A stretch of 46,597 nucleotides of DNA from Aquimarina agarilytica ZC1 (GCF_000255455.1 NZ_JH621271.1:9274-55870), one strand, 5' to 3'. Shown: positions 8,953 to 18,211, numbered from the stretch's first letter. The notes: generated by a model not told the origin, from the letters alone. Numbers and translations are program-made.

Positions 8953-9333
8953 CTAACTTTTTAAAGCAGTAACTTGAATTTCAATTTTCATTCTATCATC
9001 TGCTAATCCAGCTGAAAGCATTGTTGCTGCTGGCTTTATTTTACCAAAATATTTTTTTAAGACTGGCCAACATAATTTAAATTCGTTTGCCTTTGGTAAA
9101 ATATAGGTCACTCGCACTACATCTTTAAGTGATGCATCGGCCACATCTAAGGCCGAAATGATATTCTTAAAACATTGATCCGTTTGTACAACAATATCAT
9201 CTGATATAGACATATTGTTGTAATCAAAACCTGTGGTACCGGATACAAACACCCAATCCCCTTGAACTACAGCTCTAGAATAACCTATCTCTTCTTCAAA
9301 CGATGAGCCAGAGGTGATCAACTTTCTTTTCAT
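8953..9333 (-). CDS. RidA-like (YjgF/Rid family) protein
   Basis: A 126-residue Rid-family protein, expected to be a trimeric cytosolic protein. The pattern GDWVFVSGTTGFDY and the C-terminal KIEIQVTAL are family signatures. In RidA proper, an arginine in a PAR motif binds the substrate carboxylate in imine/enamine hydrolysis; here the same place reads KPAATML, so that arginine is absent. The protein therefore belongs to one of the Rid subfamilies without proven deaminase activity. Its start overlaps the stop of the upstream molybdopterin oxidoreductase gene by 4 bases, so the two are translationally coupled. Confidence 0.9.
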   Translation of the reverse strand: MKRKLITSGSSFEEEIGYSRAVVQGDWVFVSGTTGFDYNNMSISDDIVVQTDQCFKNIISALDVADASLKDVVRVTYILPKANEFKLCWPVLKKYFGKIKPAATMLSAGLADDRMKIEIQVTALKS

Positions 9334-11612
9334 AGTATGCTAGTTTGCTTTTTTATACTAACCTCAACAAATTTTGATGCTGGACATTGACTTTCATTCG
9401 CTTTATTTTCTAAAGCAATTAATACATTCCCTTCAGGAAAATATACAGCTAAACATCCTTTTGTAATAGGATATGGTACTATTTTAAAACCGTTTAAATA
9501 ACGTTCTTTACCATCAAAATAACTTGTAATATTGACTTTTTCTTCACTTTCAAAACCATTATTCTTTATATCCTCTTTGTTCATTAATACCACTTCCCTA
9601 TCGCCAGAAATTCCTCGGTAACGATCATCAAAGCCATAAACGGTGGTATTAAATTGATCATGGCTTCGCATAGTCATTAAAATAAAACGTCCTTTGGCAA
9701 TTTGCTTATTGGCAGGAACTGTCACGGAGAATTTTGCCTTTTCGGTATTTCCTATAAAACGACCATCACGTGCAGGATTAGGTAAAAAGAACCCTCCTGC
9801 ACGTTTTACTTTTTCATTAAAATGATCAAAGCCAGGTATGACTTCACTAATCTTATTTCGAACTAAACTATAATCTATTGAAAAATGATTCCATTCCACA
9901 CTAGACTTATTCCCTAATGTAGCGGCTGCCAATCCGCAAACTATAGCTACCTCACTTTTTAAGTTTGGAGCAACAGGAGTTAAATCTCCCATTGACATGC
10001 GTACGCGTCCTGCAGTGTCTTCGGTGGTAATAAACTGTTTCCCTTTACTAGTTTCATCAATTTCTGTTCTTCCCAAACATGGTAAAATTAATGCAGATTT
10101 TCCATGAACCACATGACTTCGATTCAATTTTGTGGCTATATGTAAAGTAAAATCAGCATCATTCATCGCTTTTTCAACCACATCAGTATCAGGAGCTGCA
10201 TGCACAAAATTACCTCCTAAACCGATAAATACTTTTGCTTTTTTGGCCACTAAGGCTTCAATAGCCTCAACTGCGGTTACACCATGCTCCCTAGGGGCTT
10301 TAAAAGCAAAAGCTTTTTCTAAGTTTGCTAAAAAAGACTCGGGAGCTTTTTCCCAAATCCCCATAGTCCGATCACCTTGAACATTACTATGACCACGAAC
10401 TGGTAATGTTCCAGCTCCAGGTTTAGCTATAGATCCTTTTAATAATAATAAATTCACAAATTCGCGAATCGTATCCTCACCATTCGTATGCTGGGTAATT
10501 CCCATAGCCCAAGCAATAATAATTTTTTTGGCATTCATTACATACTCAGCAGCTTTTTCAATTTCTACCGCTGAAACACCACTTTGTACTACTAAATCAT
10601 CAAAATTTTCTTGATCCAACTGATCTATAAATTCATGATAACCCACCGCATGTTTTTCTATAAAATCGGTATCAAAAACAGATGAATCTAACTTTTGAGC
10701 CTGGTGTAGTAGCATCAAAATAGCTTTTACCAAAGCCAAATCACCATTTATTTTCACTTGAAGGTATAAGTCTTGTAATGGCGTTCCGTCACCAACCCAC
10801 TCCCATGGTTTTTGCGGATGTTTGAATCCCATAAAACCAGTTTCGGGCATTGGGTTTACAGCGATTATTTTTCCTCCATTTTGTTTTAACTTCTGTAGTT
10901 CTGTTAACATTCTTGGAGCATTCGTTCCCGGGTTTTGACCAAAAATTAATAACAAATCGGTTTGGGCAATATCATCAAGCTTTACAGAAGCCTTTCCTAT
11001 TCCTGTGGTCTCAGTAAGTGCCACACCAGTAGCCTCATGACACATATTCGAACAATCAGGTAAATTATTAGTTCCAAATTGACGCACAAATAATTGATAA
11101 CAAAATGCAGCCTCATTACTTGCCCTACCCGATGTGTAAAAAATAGCCTCATTAGGGTCCTGTAATTTATTTAATTGCTCGGCAGCAATCGTAAAAGCTT
11201 TTTCCCAACTTACAGGCTCGTAATTTGTTGCTCCTTGTGGCAAATACATAGGTGTACTCAAACGACCTTGCTTTTCTAACCAGTAATTTGATTTAGATAA
11301 AAGCTTATTAATTGTATACCTTGAAAAAAATTCAGCTCCAATAGTCTCTTTTGATGCCTCCCATGCTACTGCTTTAGCTCCATTCTCACAATATTCTGCT
11401 ATGGAAGATCGCTCACTTGGGTCTGGATCTGGCCAGGCACAACTTGGGCAATCATATCCTTTTACCTGATTTAACTTAAACATGGTTTTTACTCCTCTCC
11501 CAACATAGGTTTCTTCCCAAATACGAAAACCTACAGATGCTATAGCAGGAAAACCTACAGCAACTTTTTTAGGAGATTGTATTTTTAGTTCATCTGATTT
11601 TTTAAAGGACAT
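9330..11612 (-). CDS. FdhF/YdeP-family molybdopterin oxidoreductase
   Basis: A 760-residue member of the formate-dehydrogenase-like molybdopterin oxidoreductases of the YdeP type. The N-terminus has VKGYDCPSCAWPDP instead of the usual four-cysteine iron-sulfur motif, as in YdeP. The putative metal-ligand region reads LPDCSNMCHEATG at about residues 185-197. The pterin-binding parts LLIFGQNPGTNAPRM and VRGHSNVQGDRTMG, and a C-terminal molybdopterin-dinucleotide-binding domain starting near FILMTMRSHDQFNT, are clear. The physiological substrate of YdeP proteins is not established; an acid-stress link is known in E. coli. It heads a two-gene unit with the RidA-like gene. Confidence 0.9.
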   Translation of the reverse strand: MSFKKSDELKIQSPKKVAVGFPAIASVGFRIWEETYVGRGVKTMFKLNQVKGYDCPSCAWPDPDPSERSSIAEYCENGAKAVAWEASKETIGAEFFSRYTINKLLSKSNYWLEKQGRLSTPMYLPQGATNYEPVSWEKAFTIAAEQLNKLQDPNEAIFYTSGRASNEAAFCYQLFVRQFGTNNLPDCSNMCHEATGVALTETTGIGKASVKLDDIAQTDLLLIFGQNPGTNAPRMLTELQKLKQNGGKIIAVNPMPETGFMGFKHPQKPWEWVGDGTPLQDLYLQVKINGDLALVKAILMLLHQAQKLDSSVFDTDFIEKHAVGYHEFIDQLDQENFDDLVVQSGVSAVEIEKAAEYVMNAKKIIIAWAMGITQHTNGEDTIREFVNLLLLKGSIAKPGAGTLPVRGHSNVQGDRTMGIWEKAPESFLANLEKAFAFKAPREHGVTAVEAIEALVAKKAKVFIGLGGNFVHAAPDTDVVEKAMNDADFTLHIATKLNRSHVVHGKSALILPCLGRTEIDETSKGKQFITTEDTAGRVRMSMGDLTPVAPNLKSEVAIVCGLAAATLGNKSSVEWNHFSIDYSLVRNKISEVIPGFDHFNEKVKRAGGFFLPNPARDGRFIGNTEKAKFSVTVPANKQIAKGRFILMTMRSHDQFNTTVYGFDDRYRGISGDREVVLMNKEDIKNNGFESEEKVNITSYFDGKERYLNGFKIVPYPITKGCLAVYFPEGNVLIALENKANESQCPASKFVEVSIKKQTSIL

Positions 11613-12104
11613 AATGTATTATTCTATTTTTTTATCCAAAACAATGGAATTCGAAACCTATTATAAATTATTTTAACTGCCTCCTAATTTACAATTTTTT
11701 CATGCTGAATTAAGTAAATAGCATTGTATTTAAAACTCAAAATCTACGTGGAAATTCAACTTAAGCATTTAAATCCATAACTAAATCAAACGCTTGAGTT
11801 CACTTTTTAATTTTAGCATAGCTATGCTAAAATTAAGAAAGCATTTGATTTTATCGAGCATTCAATATTTACAACTAAGTTCCACTGCATATTACGGGTT
11901 AAAATACAAATCTATGTATTTAAATACCTTGTGTTATTGTAGTATATCACCTATGTATAACAAAATTTTAGCATGTTAACTTTCCTTGACAACCTAACAA
12001 TTAACCGTTTGTCGAACAAAGAAACACTTATAACGATTTTAATAAATTGACTATCAGCTAATTACATTTATTTTGTAACTTCAAGTAAACAAACACATTG
12101 AATC
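11613..12104. other. 492-base divergent intergenic region
   Basis: An AT-rich gap between the YdeP-type gene and the small helical protein at 12105. It contains a perfect 30-base palindrome (listed separately). A 61-codon reading frame at 11794-11979 runs through the palindrome and has no recognisable protein features, so I do not call it. Confidence 0.5.
11807..11836. repeat. perfect 30-base palindrome
   Basis: The half TTAATTTTAGCATAG (11807-11821) is followed immediately by its reverse complement (11822-11836) with no loop. The lack of a loop fits an operator or cruciform better than a terminator. It lies 195 bases upstream of the YdeP-type gene start and 269 bases upstream of the 12105 gene. 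Confidence 0.75.
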
Positions 12105-12452
12105 ATGGGACTAGATACATGGGAATTTATAGATTTTAAAGCTTATTTGTTCATCTATTGCACTTTTGCGGATCACTTACAAGTTGAAACGGAACGCAGA
12201 CTTGCTATAAAAAAAGTAGGAGAACAAAAATTTAAAAAACTACACGAAGAAATTGAAAAAGATACTGATGATGTTAGCATCAATAAAATAAGACGTTACG
12301 TAAAAAAGCATAACATTAATAAAGAAGCTGCTAAAAAACTACTCTTAGATGTGAAAGATATGTTTTTAAGTGATGGTGAATTTCATAAATTAGAAAGGCG
12401 TTTGTATAATTCATTGGAACGCATTTTTGGAAAAGAGCTTTCTAAAACATGA
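12105..12452 (+). CDS. small helical hypothetical protein
   Basis: A 115-residue charged, mostly helical protein without signal peptide or membrane segment. The second half, with DVKDMFLSDGEFHKLERRLY, is loosely similar in style to TerB-like tellurite-resistance-associated folds, but I do not recognise the family with confidence. It is followed 48 bases later by a small membrane protein on the same strand, and the two may be co-transcribed. No function is assigned. Confidence 0.7.
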   Translation: MGLDTWEFIDFKAYLFIYCTFADHLQVETERRLAIKKVGEQKFKKLHEEIEKDTDDVSINKIRRYVKKHNINKEAAKKLLLDVKDMFLSDGEFHKLERRLYNSLERIFGKELSKT

Positions 12453-12500
12453 TTTTACACAAAAATTTAGTTATTTTTAAATGATCAAATAACGATAACT

Positions 12501-12869
12501 ATGATTTTTAATATTGCATGTATTGCAAGTGGTATCTTACTTGCCATGGCTACTTTAGACAAATGGGATGGTGACAAAGATTACTTTAAAAAAGCAGGTA
12601 ATTTTTTAATACCCTATAACACAGCTATTGGTGGTGTATTACTCGCCTTAGGAATAATTCATATTATACAACCTGGTTGTTTAATTTATGACATTATAGC
12701 CATAGCAGGTGGCTTACTTTTACTCATGGACATTGTGGGTAAAGCTCCTGCCATTGGTTCATTATTAGTTAAAGCTTCCAATGCACTACTTCCTTTTAAA
12801 GTCGCTATCGGTTTGACTTTATTGGTCATTGGTGTTACTAATTTACTCGGATTACACTTACTTTGTTAA
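12501..12869 (+). CDS. four-helix membrane protein with internal repeat
   Basis: A 122-residue integral membrane protein with about four transmembrane segments. The two halves look alike: ASGILLAMATLDKW and NFLIPYNTAIGGVLLALGI in the first half match AGGLLLLMDIVGKA and NALLPFKVAIGLTLLVIG in the second. This suggests a two-fold internal duplication of a helix-loop-helix unit. Function is unknown. Its last 12 bases overlap the end of the convergent cysteine desulfurase gene, so no terminator fits between them. Confidence 0.75.
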   Translation: MIFNIACIASGILLAMATLDKWDGDKDYFKKAGNFLIPYNTAIGGVLLALGIIHIIQPGCLIYDIIAIAGGLLLLMDIVGKAPAIGSLLVKASNALLPFKVAIGLTLLVIGVTNLLGLHLLC

Positions 12870-14003
12870 AATAGTATCTAAAGCATCAACAAGTGTATCT
12901 ATATCATTTGTTGATGTATATATTGAAAAAGAAAACCTTAATGAGGTTTGTGTTAACTGATCCTCTGATAAAATTTCTGCCAAAACGTGAGATGGTTTAT
13001 TACTCCCACTTTGACAGGCGCTACCACGTGAACAACAAACACCTAGCATATCAAGTTTAAATAAGGTAGTTGATGCCTTTTCATGTGAAATAGGTAGACA
13101 TACATTTAATAAATTATAATTCCTATATAATTTATCGGAATTAGCATTAAACCCAATCGCTTTAAATTTATTGTTGAGTTGAGCAATGGCATATTGTTTA
13201 ATTTTCAAAATAGCCTTAGTTTCAATTTCCATATGAGTACAAGCTAACTCTAAGGCTACAGCCATACCTTCTATTTGATGTATAGACTCAGTCCCAGCAC
13301 GTATTCCTCGCTCCTGCTCTCCACCATATTGCAAAGCTTTAATACCCGAGTTTTTTTGTATCACTGCAAAACCAATACCCTTAGGACCATAAAACTTATG
13401 TGCACTTGCTGTAGCAAAATTAATAGGAGTATTTAAAAAATCAATCTTATAATGTCCAATTGACTGTACCATATCGGTATGGAATAAAGCATTGTATTTT
13501 ACACACAATTCTCCAACCACGTTTACATCTAATATACTACCAATTTCATTATTAATATGCATTAAGGAAACCAGTATTTTATCTTTACTGTTAGCTAAAA
13601 TAGTCGTTAAACTATCAATATCAATATCACCTTCCGGAAGAAGTGAAACATAGGATACTTTTATTGGATATGCTATTTCCAAAGCTTTAACTGCTTTTAG
13701 AACAGCATGATGTTCAATTTTAGAAGTTATAATATGTGTTACTCCTAAATCGCGTACGGCACTGTTTATAATAAGATTATTAGCCTCTGTGCCTCCACTT
13801 GTAAAAATAATTTCCGAAGCATCTGCATGAACCAAACTAGCAATTTTTTTTCGGGCAGCTTCTAAGTTTGCTTTTGAAGTTCTTCCTATCCCATAAGTTG
13901 CTGAAGGATTCGCATAAATTTGCTGCATACTTGTATACATCCTATCTATAACTTCGGGACGCATTGGTGTGGTCGCTGCATTGTCTAAATATACTGTTTT
14001 CAT
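12858..14003 (-). CDS. cysteine desulfurase family protein (NifS/IscS-like)
   Basis: A 381-residue PLP-dependent class V aminotransferase-fold enzyme that takes sulfur from cysteine for iron-sulfur clusters or tRNA thiolation. The N-terminal YLDNAATTP motif, the PLP-contact sequence TSGGTEANNL, the Schiff-base lysine K203 in SAHKFYGPKG and the persulfide-forming cysteine C330 in SRGSACQSG are all present. The arrangement is that of group I (NifS/IscS) enzymes. There is no iscU or other cluster-assembly gene beside it, so its sulfur acceptor is not indicated. Confidence 0.93.
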   Translation of the reverse strand: MKTVYLDNAATTPMRPEVIDRMYTSMQQIYANPSATYGIGRTSKANLEAARKKIASLVHADASEIIFTSGGTEANNLIINSAVRDLGVTHIITSKIEHHAVLKAVKALEIAYPIKVSYVSLLPEGDIDIDSLTTILANSKDKILVSLMHINNEIGSILDVNVVGELCVKYNALFHTDMVQSIGHYKIDFLNTPINFATASAHKFYGPKGIGFAVIQKNSGIKALQYGGEQERGIRAGTESIHQIEGMAVALELACTHMEIETKAILKIKQYAIAQLNNKFKAIGFNANSDKLYRNYNLLNVCLPISHEKASTTLFKLDMLGVCCSRGSACQSGSNKPSHVLAEILSEDQLTQTSLRFSFSIYTSTNDIDTLVDALDTILTK

Positions 14004-14119
14004 ATAACAAAGCTACTCTAAATTGATAGTTCTCAACAAAACTTTTTCACACTTTTCGTACTAAAAATCCACATAATAGAATAATTGATCTTACAATATT
14101 TCGATGAAATTCATCTCTC

Positions 14120-14165
14120 GCTGTTCTCTAATTTCAACAAAGCGTTGAATTCAAAGAGATACAGC
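14120..14165. repeat. nested inverted-repeat hairpin
   Basis: Three stem blocks pair in register: GCTGT (14120-14124) with ACAGC (14161-14165), CTCT (14126-14129) with AGAG (14155-14158), and TTCAAC (14133-14138) with GTTGAA (14144-14149), around a 5-base loop. It has no T-tail and lies about 105 bases upstream of the OmpA-like gene. A smaller 13-base palindrome, GATGAAATTCATC, is just to its left at 14103-14115. Confidence 0.5.
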
Positions 14166-14269
14166 TTACTTTAATGTAAGAAAAGTAATACAAAATAATT
14201 ATAAAAACATAGCAATAACAATGTATCATTGTGTGTTTTACAAAAAGAAATAACACAAACATAATTTAA

Positions 14270-15121
14270 ATGAAAAATCAAATCTTATTAGGTCTATTAA
14301 TAGTTGTGGGCGCAAGTTCATGTGTTTCGAAAAAGAAATTCGTAGCTATGGAGGAAAACTATTTAAGAACTCAAAACAGCTTAACTAAGACCACTTTTGA
14401 AAAAGAGCAACTTGAGAGCAAGTTTGCACAGATAGAAGCTAAAGTTAGCGCATATAATGATAAAATTGCTTCATTAACTGATGCTAATACTACTTTAAGC
14501 AATGAAAACGCTAACAAATTAAGTATTCTTCCTGCAGGAGATATGGTTGTGTCTAAAGCTGACATATCTAACATGAACAATACACTAGCTAAAATGGATC
14601 CTAGTGAAGTAGCTGAGGCTAAAACTTTAAAAGATTCAATGAGCTTAGCTGTGAGTCATAACTTATCTAATTCTGTTGAAGGTTTAGATACAAATGATGA
14701 TGTAGATATTAAAGTTGATGAAACTGTAGTAATGATTACTGTTTCTGACAAGCTTTTATTTAACTCTGGTAGCTTTAGAGTAAATAGTAAAGCTTATCCT
14801 TTATTGGAAAAATTGGCTAATGTAATTAAATCTGAGCCAAGTATGGATGTAATGATTGAAGGTCATACTGATTCAAGAACTATTAGAACAGATGTTTTAG
14901 AAGACAATTGGGATTTAAGTGTGAAGCGTGCTACTTCTATTATTCGTTTGTTACAAAACAAATATGATGTTGCTCCAGAACAATTAATTGCATCTGGTCG
15001 TAGTAGCTACATGCCATTAACCGATAATACCACTAAGGAAAATAGAGCAAAAAACAGAAGAACAAGAATTGTGATATTACCTAACTTAGGTAAATTCTTT
15101 TCTATGATGGCGTCAAATTAG
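14270..15121 (+). CDS. OmpA-family lipoprotein
   Basis: A 283-residue outer-membrane lipoprotein. The signal peptide ends in the lipobox GASS-C18, so lipidation at C18 is expected. Residues about 25-80 are a predicted coiled coil (repeats rich in E, K, N, with LESKFAQIEAKV). The C-terminal OmpA/MotB peptidoglycan-binding domain covers about residues 150-270, with the motif EGHTDSRTIR and NRAKNRRTRI (the latter as the usual NRRV-type box). It probably ties the outer membrane to the cell wall. Codon use looks like that of a well-expressed gene, and it ends at a strong terminator. Confidence 0.93.
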   Translation: MKNQILLGLLIVVGASSCVSKKKFVAMEENYLRTQNSLTKTTFEKEQLESKFAQIEAKVSAYNDKIASLTDANTTLSNENANKLSILPAGDMVVSKADISNMNNTLAKMDPSEVAEAKTLKDSMSLAVSHNLSNSVEGLDTNDDVDIKVDETVVMITVSDKLLFNSGSFRVNSKAYPLLEKLANVIKSEPSMDVMIEGHTDSRTIRTDVLEDNWDLSVKRATSIIRLLQNKYDVAPEQLIASGRSSYMPLTDNTTKENRAKNRRTRIVILPNLGKFFSMMASN

Positions 15122-15145
15122 TCATCCATTAATTTAATTGTTATT

Positions 15146-15168
15146 AAAAGCCCGCTTAGCGGGCTTTT
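15146..15168 (+). terminator. rho-independent terminator of the OmpA-like gene
   Basis: AAAAGCCCGC (15146-15155), loop TTA, then GCGGGCTTTT (15159-15168) followed by more T. A GC-rich stem with a T-tail, 25 bases after the stop codon. Confidence 0.92.
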
Positions 15169-15384
15169 TTATTTCCAAATAACAGCAGAAATAAATTAAA
15201 TTTGTTTTACCATAATTTGGCCTTATTACGTTTAACCCAAATTATGTATTAGAAAAATCTATATCATCTGTAACCTACTACAAATACCAATATAAACTGT
15301 ATTTTATATATCACAGGCCAATACCGAAGTTTCAATACATAATTCAGGTTTGAATAAGAGTTTAAAACAGATTTAATCTATACT

Positions 15385-16467
15385 ATGAAAAACACGCAAC
15401 TTACTCAAAAACACATTTCACTTGGTGCCAAAATGGTTCCATTTGCTGGCTACAATATGCCTGTTTCCTATAAAGGTGTTAATCATGAACATCAAGTTGT
15501 TCGTGAACATGTAGGTGTATTTGACGTTTCTCATATGGGAGAGTTCTTAGTTTCGGGACCTAAAGCACTAACTTTACTTCAAAAAATTACTAGTAACAAT
15601 GTTGAAAAACTTACCATAGGGCAAGCTCAATATAGCTGTATGCCTAATGATTCGGGAGGGATCATTGATGACTTATTAGTATATCGAATTAAAGAAAACA
15701 CCTATTTATTAGTGGTAAATGCTGCTAATATTGAAAAGGATTTCAATTGGATTAGTAAGCATAATACCGAAAATGCTGATTTACGAAATATTTCTGAAGG
15801 TTATTCTTTACTTGCAATACAAGGGCCTAAAGCAATTCAAGCCATGCAAGCCTTAACTAAAATTGATTTATCCGCTATAAAATATTATCATTTTGAAGTA
15901 GGCGATTTTGCAGGCATTGATCACGTAATTATTTCTGCAACAGGATATACCGGTAGTGGTGGTTTTGAAATTTATTGTAAAAATAATGAGGTGGAACAAA
16001 TCTGGGAGGCTATTTTTAAAGCAGGAGCTAATTTCAATATAGAACCTGTAGGTTTAGCTGCACGTGACACCTTAAGGCTCGAAATGGGCTACTGTCTTTA
16101 CGGAAATGACATTAATGATGAAACTTCACCTATTGAAGCTGGTCTTAGCTGGATTACAAAATTTGAGAAAAGCTTTATAAATGACACCTATTTAAAACAA
16201 CAAAAACAACATGGCGCTTCAAAAAAATTAATCGGCTTTAAACTCACAGATCGTGGTATTCCTAGACAAGGTTATGATATTCTTAATGCTACTGGTGAAA
16301 TTATAGGCAAAGTAACTTCGGGAACCATGTCTCCTAGCTTAGAAAAAGCTATAGGAATGGGGTATGTTTCCACAGAATTTTCTAAAATAAATACTGAAAT
16401 TTTTATACAAATCCGAAAAAAACGTATTCCTGCAAAGGTGGTTAAAATGCCTTTTTATACTAATTAA
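15385..16467 (+). CDS. gcvT: aminomethyltransferase (glycine cleavage system T protein)
   Basis: A 360-residue T protein of the glycine cleavage system. It moves the aminomethyl carbon from the lipoylated H protein to tetrahydrofolate and releases ammonia. The sequence shows the folate-binding domain with FDVSHMGEFLVSG, the catalytic-site pattern SGGIIDDLLVYR, ATGYTGSGGFEIY and GLAARDTLRLE. The C-terminal barrel ends with GTMSPSLEKAIGMGY. Length is standard. The H and P protein genes are not in this window, as is usual where the system is scattered. Confidence 0.96.
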   Translation: MKNTQLTQKHISLGAKMVPFAGYNMPVSYKGVNHEHQVVREHVGVFDVSHMGEFLVSGPKALTLLQKITSNNVEKLTIGQAQYSCMPNDSGGIIDDLLVYRIKENTYLLVVNAANIEKDFNWISKHNTENADLRNISEGYSLLAIQGPKAIQAMQALTKIDLSAIKYYHFEVGDFAGIDHVIISATGYTGSGGFEIYCKNNEVEQIWEAIFKAGANFNIEPVGLAARDTLRLEMGYCLYGNDINDETSPIEAGLSWITKFEKSFINDTYLKQQKQHGASKKLIGFKLTDRGIPRQGYDILNATGEIIGKVTSGTMSPSLEKAIGMGYVSTEFSKINTEIFIQIRKKRIPAKVVKMPFYTN

Positions 16468-16588
16468 TTTAACTCATCAATTCTAAAAACTAGTATACAA
16501 AGTCAAAAACTTTCTTTAATTATTTGATGCACTTTTAATTGTATAAATAATAGTTGTATTTTTAAACATAGTAAAACTCAAAAATTGC

Positions 16589-17788
16589 ATGGAATCTTCA
16601 ATTACCCCTTTTTCTAGTCATGAACTTATTCCACAAGAAGAAAAATTAGAAATTGAAAATCGCAAAGGTGATTTATTTATTGGAATACCAAAAGAAAGTC
16701 AGGTTTTAGAAAACCGAGTTTGCCTTACTCCAGATGCTGTAAATGCATTAGTATCCAATGGCCATAAAATTTTAATGGAAGCGGGAGCTGGGAAACAAGC
16801 AAGTTTTGAAGATAAAGAATACAGCGAAGCTGGTGCCATTATAACACAGGATACGGCAAAAGTTTTTAGCTGCCCTATTATTTTAAAGGTAGAACCACCA
16901 TCATTAAAAGAGCTTAAATTAATTAAACCTCAAGCAGTTTTATTTTCTGCTTTACAACTAAAAACATTAGACCGGGAATATTTTCAAACCATTGAAAAAA
17001 AGAAAATCACGGCCTTAGCTTTTGAATTTATTAAAGATGACGATGGTTCTTATCCTGCTATCCGCTCATTGAGCGAAATTGCTGGTACAGCTTCTATATT
17101 AATTGCCTCTGAAATTATGAGTAATGTAAATGATGGAAGTGGTTTAATGATGGGAAATATCACAGGTGTCCCTCCTATTGAAGTGGTGATTCTTGGTGCC
17201 GGAACTGTGGGTGAGTTTGCTGCTCGTGCTGCATTTGGTTTAGGAGCCAATATCAAAGTATTTGATAGTTCTATAAATAAATTACGATCTATCCAAAACA
17301 ATATTGGAAGACCTATTCACACTTCTACCATACAACACAAGCACCTTTTAAAAGCATTAAAACGTTGTGATGTAGTCATTGGAGCTGTCCGAGGCAAGGA
17401 TAGATCTCCTATTATTGTTTCTGAGCAAATGACATGTCATATGAAAAAAGGAGCCGTTGTTATTGATGTCAGTATTGATATGGGAGGCTGTTTTGAAACT
17501 TCAGAAATTACTTCGCACGAAAAACCCACATATACACGTAATGGAGTCATTCATTATTGTGTTCCTAATATTCCTTCGCGATACGCAAAAACATCTTCTG
17601 TTTCCATAAGTAATATTTTTAGCCCATATTTGCTGAATATTGGAGAAGTTGGGGGATTAGAACACGCCATTCGTAATGATAAAGGTCTTAAAAATGGCAT
17701 TTATTCATACCATGGAGTACTCACCAACAAAGCGGTAGCAGAGTGGTTTGACCTAAGTTACCGCGATATTAATTTATTGGTTTTTTAG
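16589..17788 (+). CDS. ald: alanine dehydrogenase
   Basis: A 399-residue NAD-dependent enzyme for reversible deamination of alanine to pyruvate and ammonia. The N-terminal lobe begins GIPKESQVLENRVCLTP, after an extension of about 25 residues that is common in flavobacterial homologues. The NAD motif is VVILGAGTVGEFAARAA, and DVSIDMGGCFETS holds the catalytic aspartate. The histidine of LHLA in well-studied alanine dehydrogenases is replaced here by LQLK, a known variation of the Bacteroidota branch as I recall it. It leads a five-gene run: DUF4258-like, aroB, a membrane protein and a GH113-like gene follow with gaps of 10 and 23 bases and then overlaps. Confidence 0.92.
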   Translation: MESSITPFSSHELIPQEEKLEIENRKGDLFIGIPKESQVLENRVCLTPDAVNALVSNGHKILMEAGAGKQASFEDKEYSEAGAIITQDTAKVFSCPIILKVEPPSLKELKLIKPQAVLFSALQLKTLDREYFQTIEKKKITALAFEFIKDDDGSYPAIRSLSEIAGTASILIASEIMSNVNDGSGLMMGNITGVPPIEVVILGAGTVGEFAARAAFGLGANIKVFDSSINKLRSIQNNIGRPIHTSTIQHKHLLKALKRCDVVIGAVRGKDRSPIIVSEQMTCHMKKGAVVIDVSIDMGGCFETSEITSHEKPTYTRNGVIHYCVPNIPSRYAKTSSVSISNIFSPYLLNIGEVGGLEHAIRNDKGLKNGIYSYHGVLTNKAVAEWFDLSYRDINLLVF

Positions 17789-17798
17789 ATAAATATTT

Positions 17799-18188
17799 AT
17801 GACATTCGGACAACGTTTAGGCTATTTTAGTGGTGGTTTAGTAATTGGTATCTTTTTTTTATTTTTTTTTTTAGCAGGAAAAAAAACATCTTGTGATTAT
17901 AGCCCAACCGCTCGTGTTTTAAAAAATATTCGCATTAAGGAACGCCTTTATACCACCGAAAGCTTACTGCAATTACAAAAAGCTCAACTTGATACTGCTG
18001 TAATTTCTACAATTCTTAATTCGGGTAGCGTCGATTTTTCAAAAAGCAACACCAAACTCGATTCATGCAATATATACAGTGTTCATGGGATTGTAAAAAA
18101 TAAATCCGTGGAACTTACTGTTCAAAATTGTAAAAAACAAGCTAAAATTACACAAATCAACACCACAGAATTACCTAATTCTAATTAA
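17799..18188 (+). CDS. DUF4258-like membrane-anchored protein
   Basis: A 129-residue protein with one N-terminal membrane segment at about residues 9-27 and a small periplasmic or cytoplasmic alpha/beta domain. The sequence KTSCDYSPTARVLKNI after the anchor is characteristic of a protein regularly found downstream of alanine dehydrogenase in Flavobacteriia and carrying a DUF4258-type domain. Function is unknown. It starts 10 bases after ald, with aroB 23 bases after it, so it is almost certainly in the same operon. Confidence 0.8.
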   Translation: MTFGQRLGYFSGGLVIGIFFLFFFLAGKKTSCDYSPTARVLKNIRIKERLYTTESLLQLQKAQLDTAVISTILNSGSVDFSKSNTKLDSCNIYSVHGIVKNKSVELTVQNCKKQAKITQINTTELPNSN

Positions 18189-18211
18189 ATTTACCCCTTT
18201 AAACTAGTACT

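Noticed and set aside
8790..8972. 60-codon reading frame after the cold-shock gene
   Set aside because: It spans the strong terminator hairpin and overlaps the RidA-like gene end.
11794..11979. 61-codon reading frame on the plus strand
   Set aside because: It runs through the 30-base palindrome and has irregular composition with no domain or signal.
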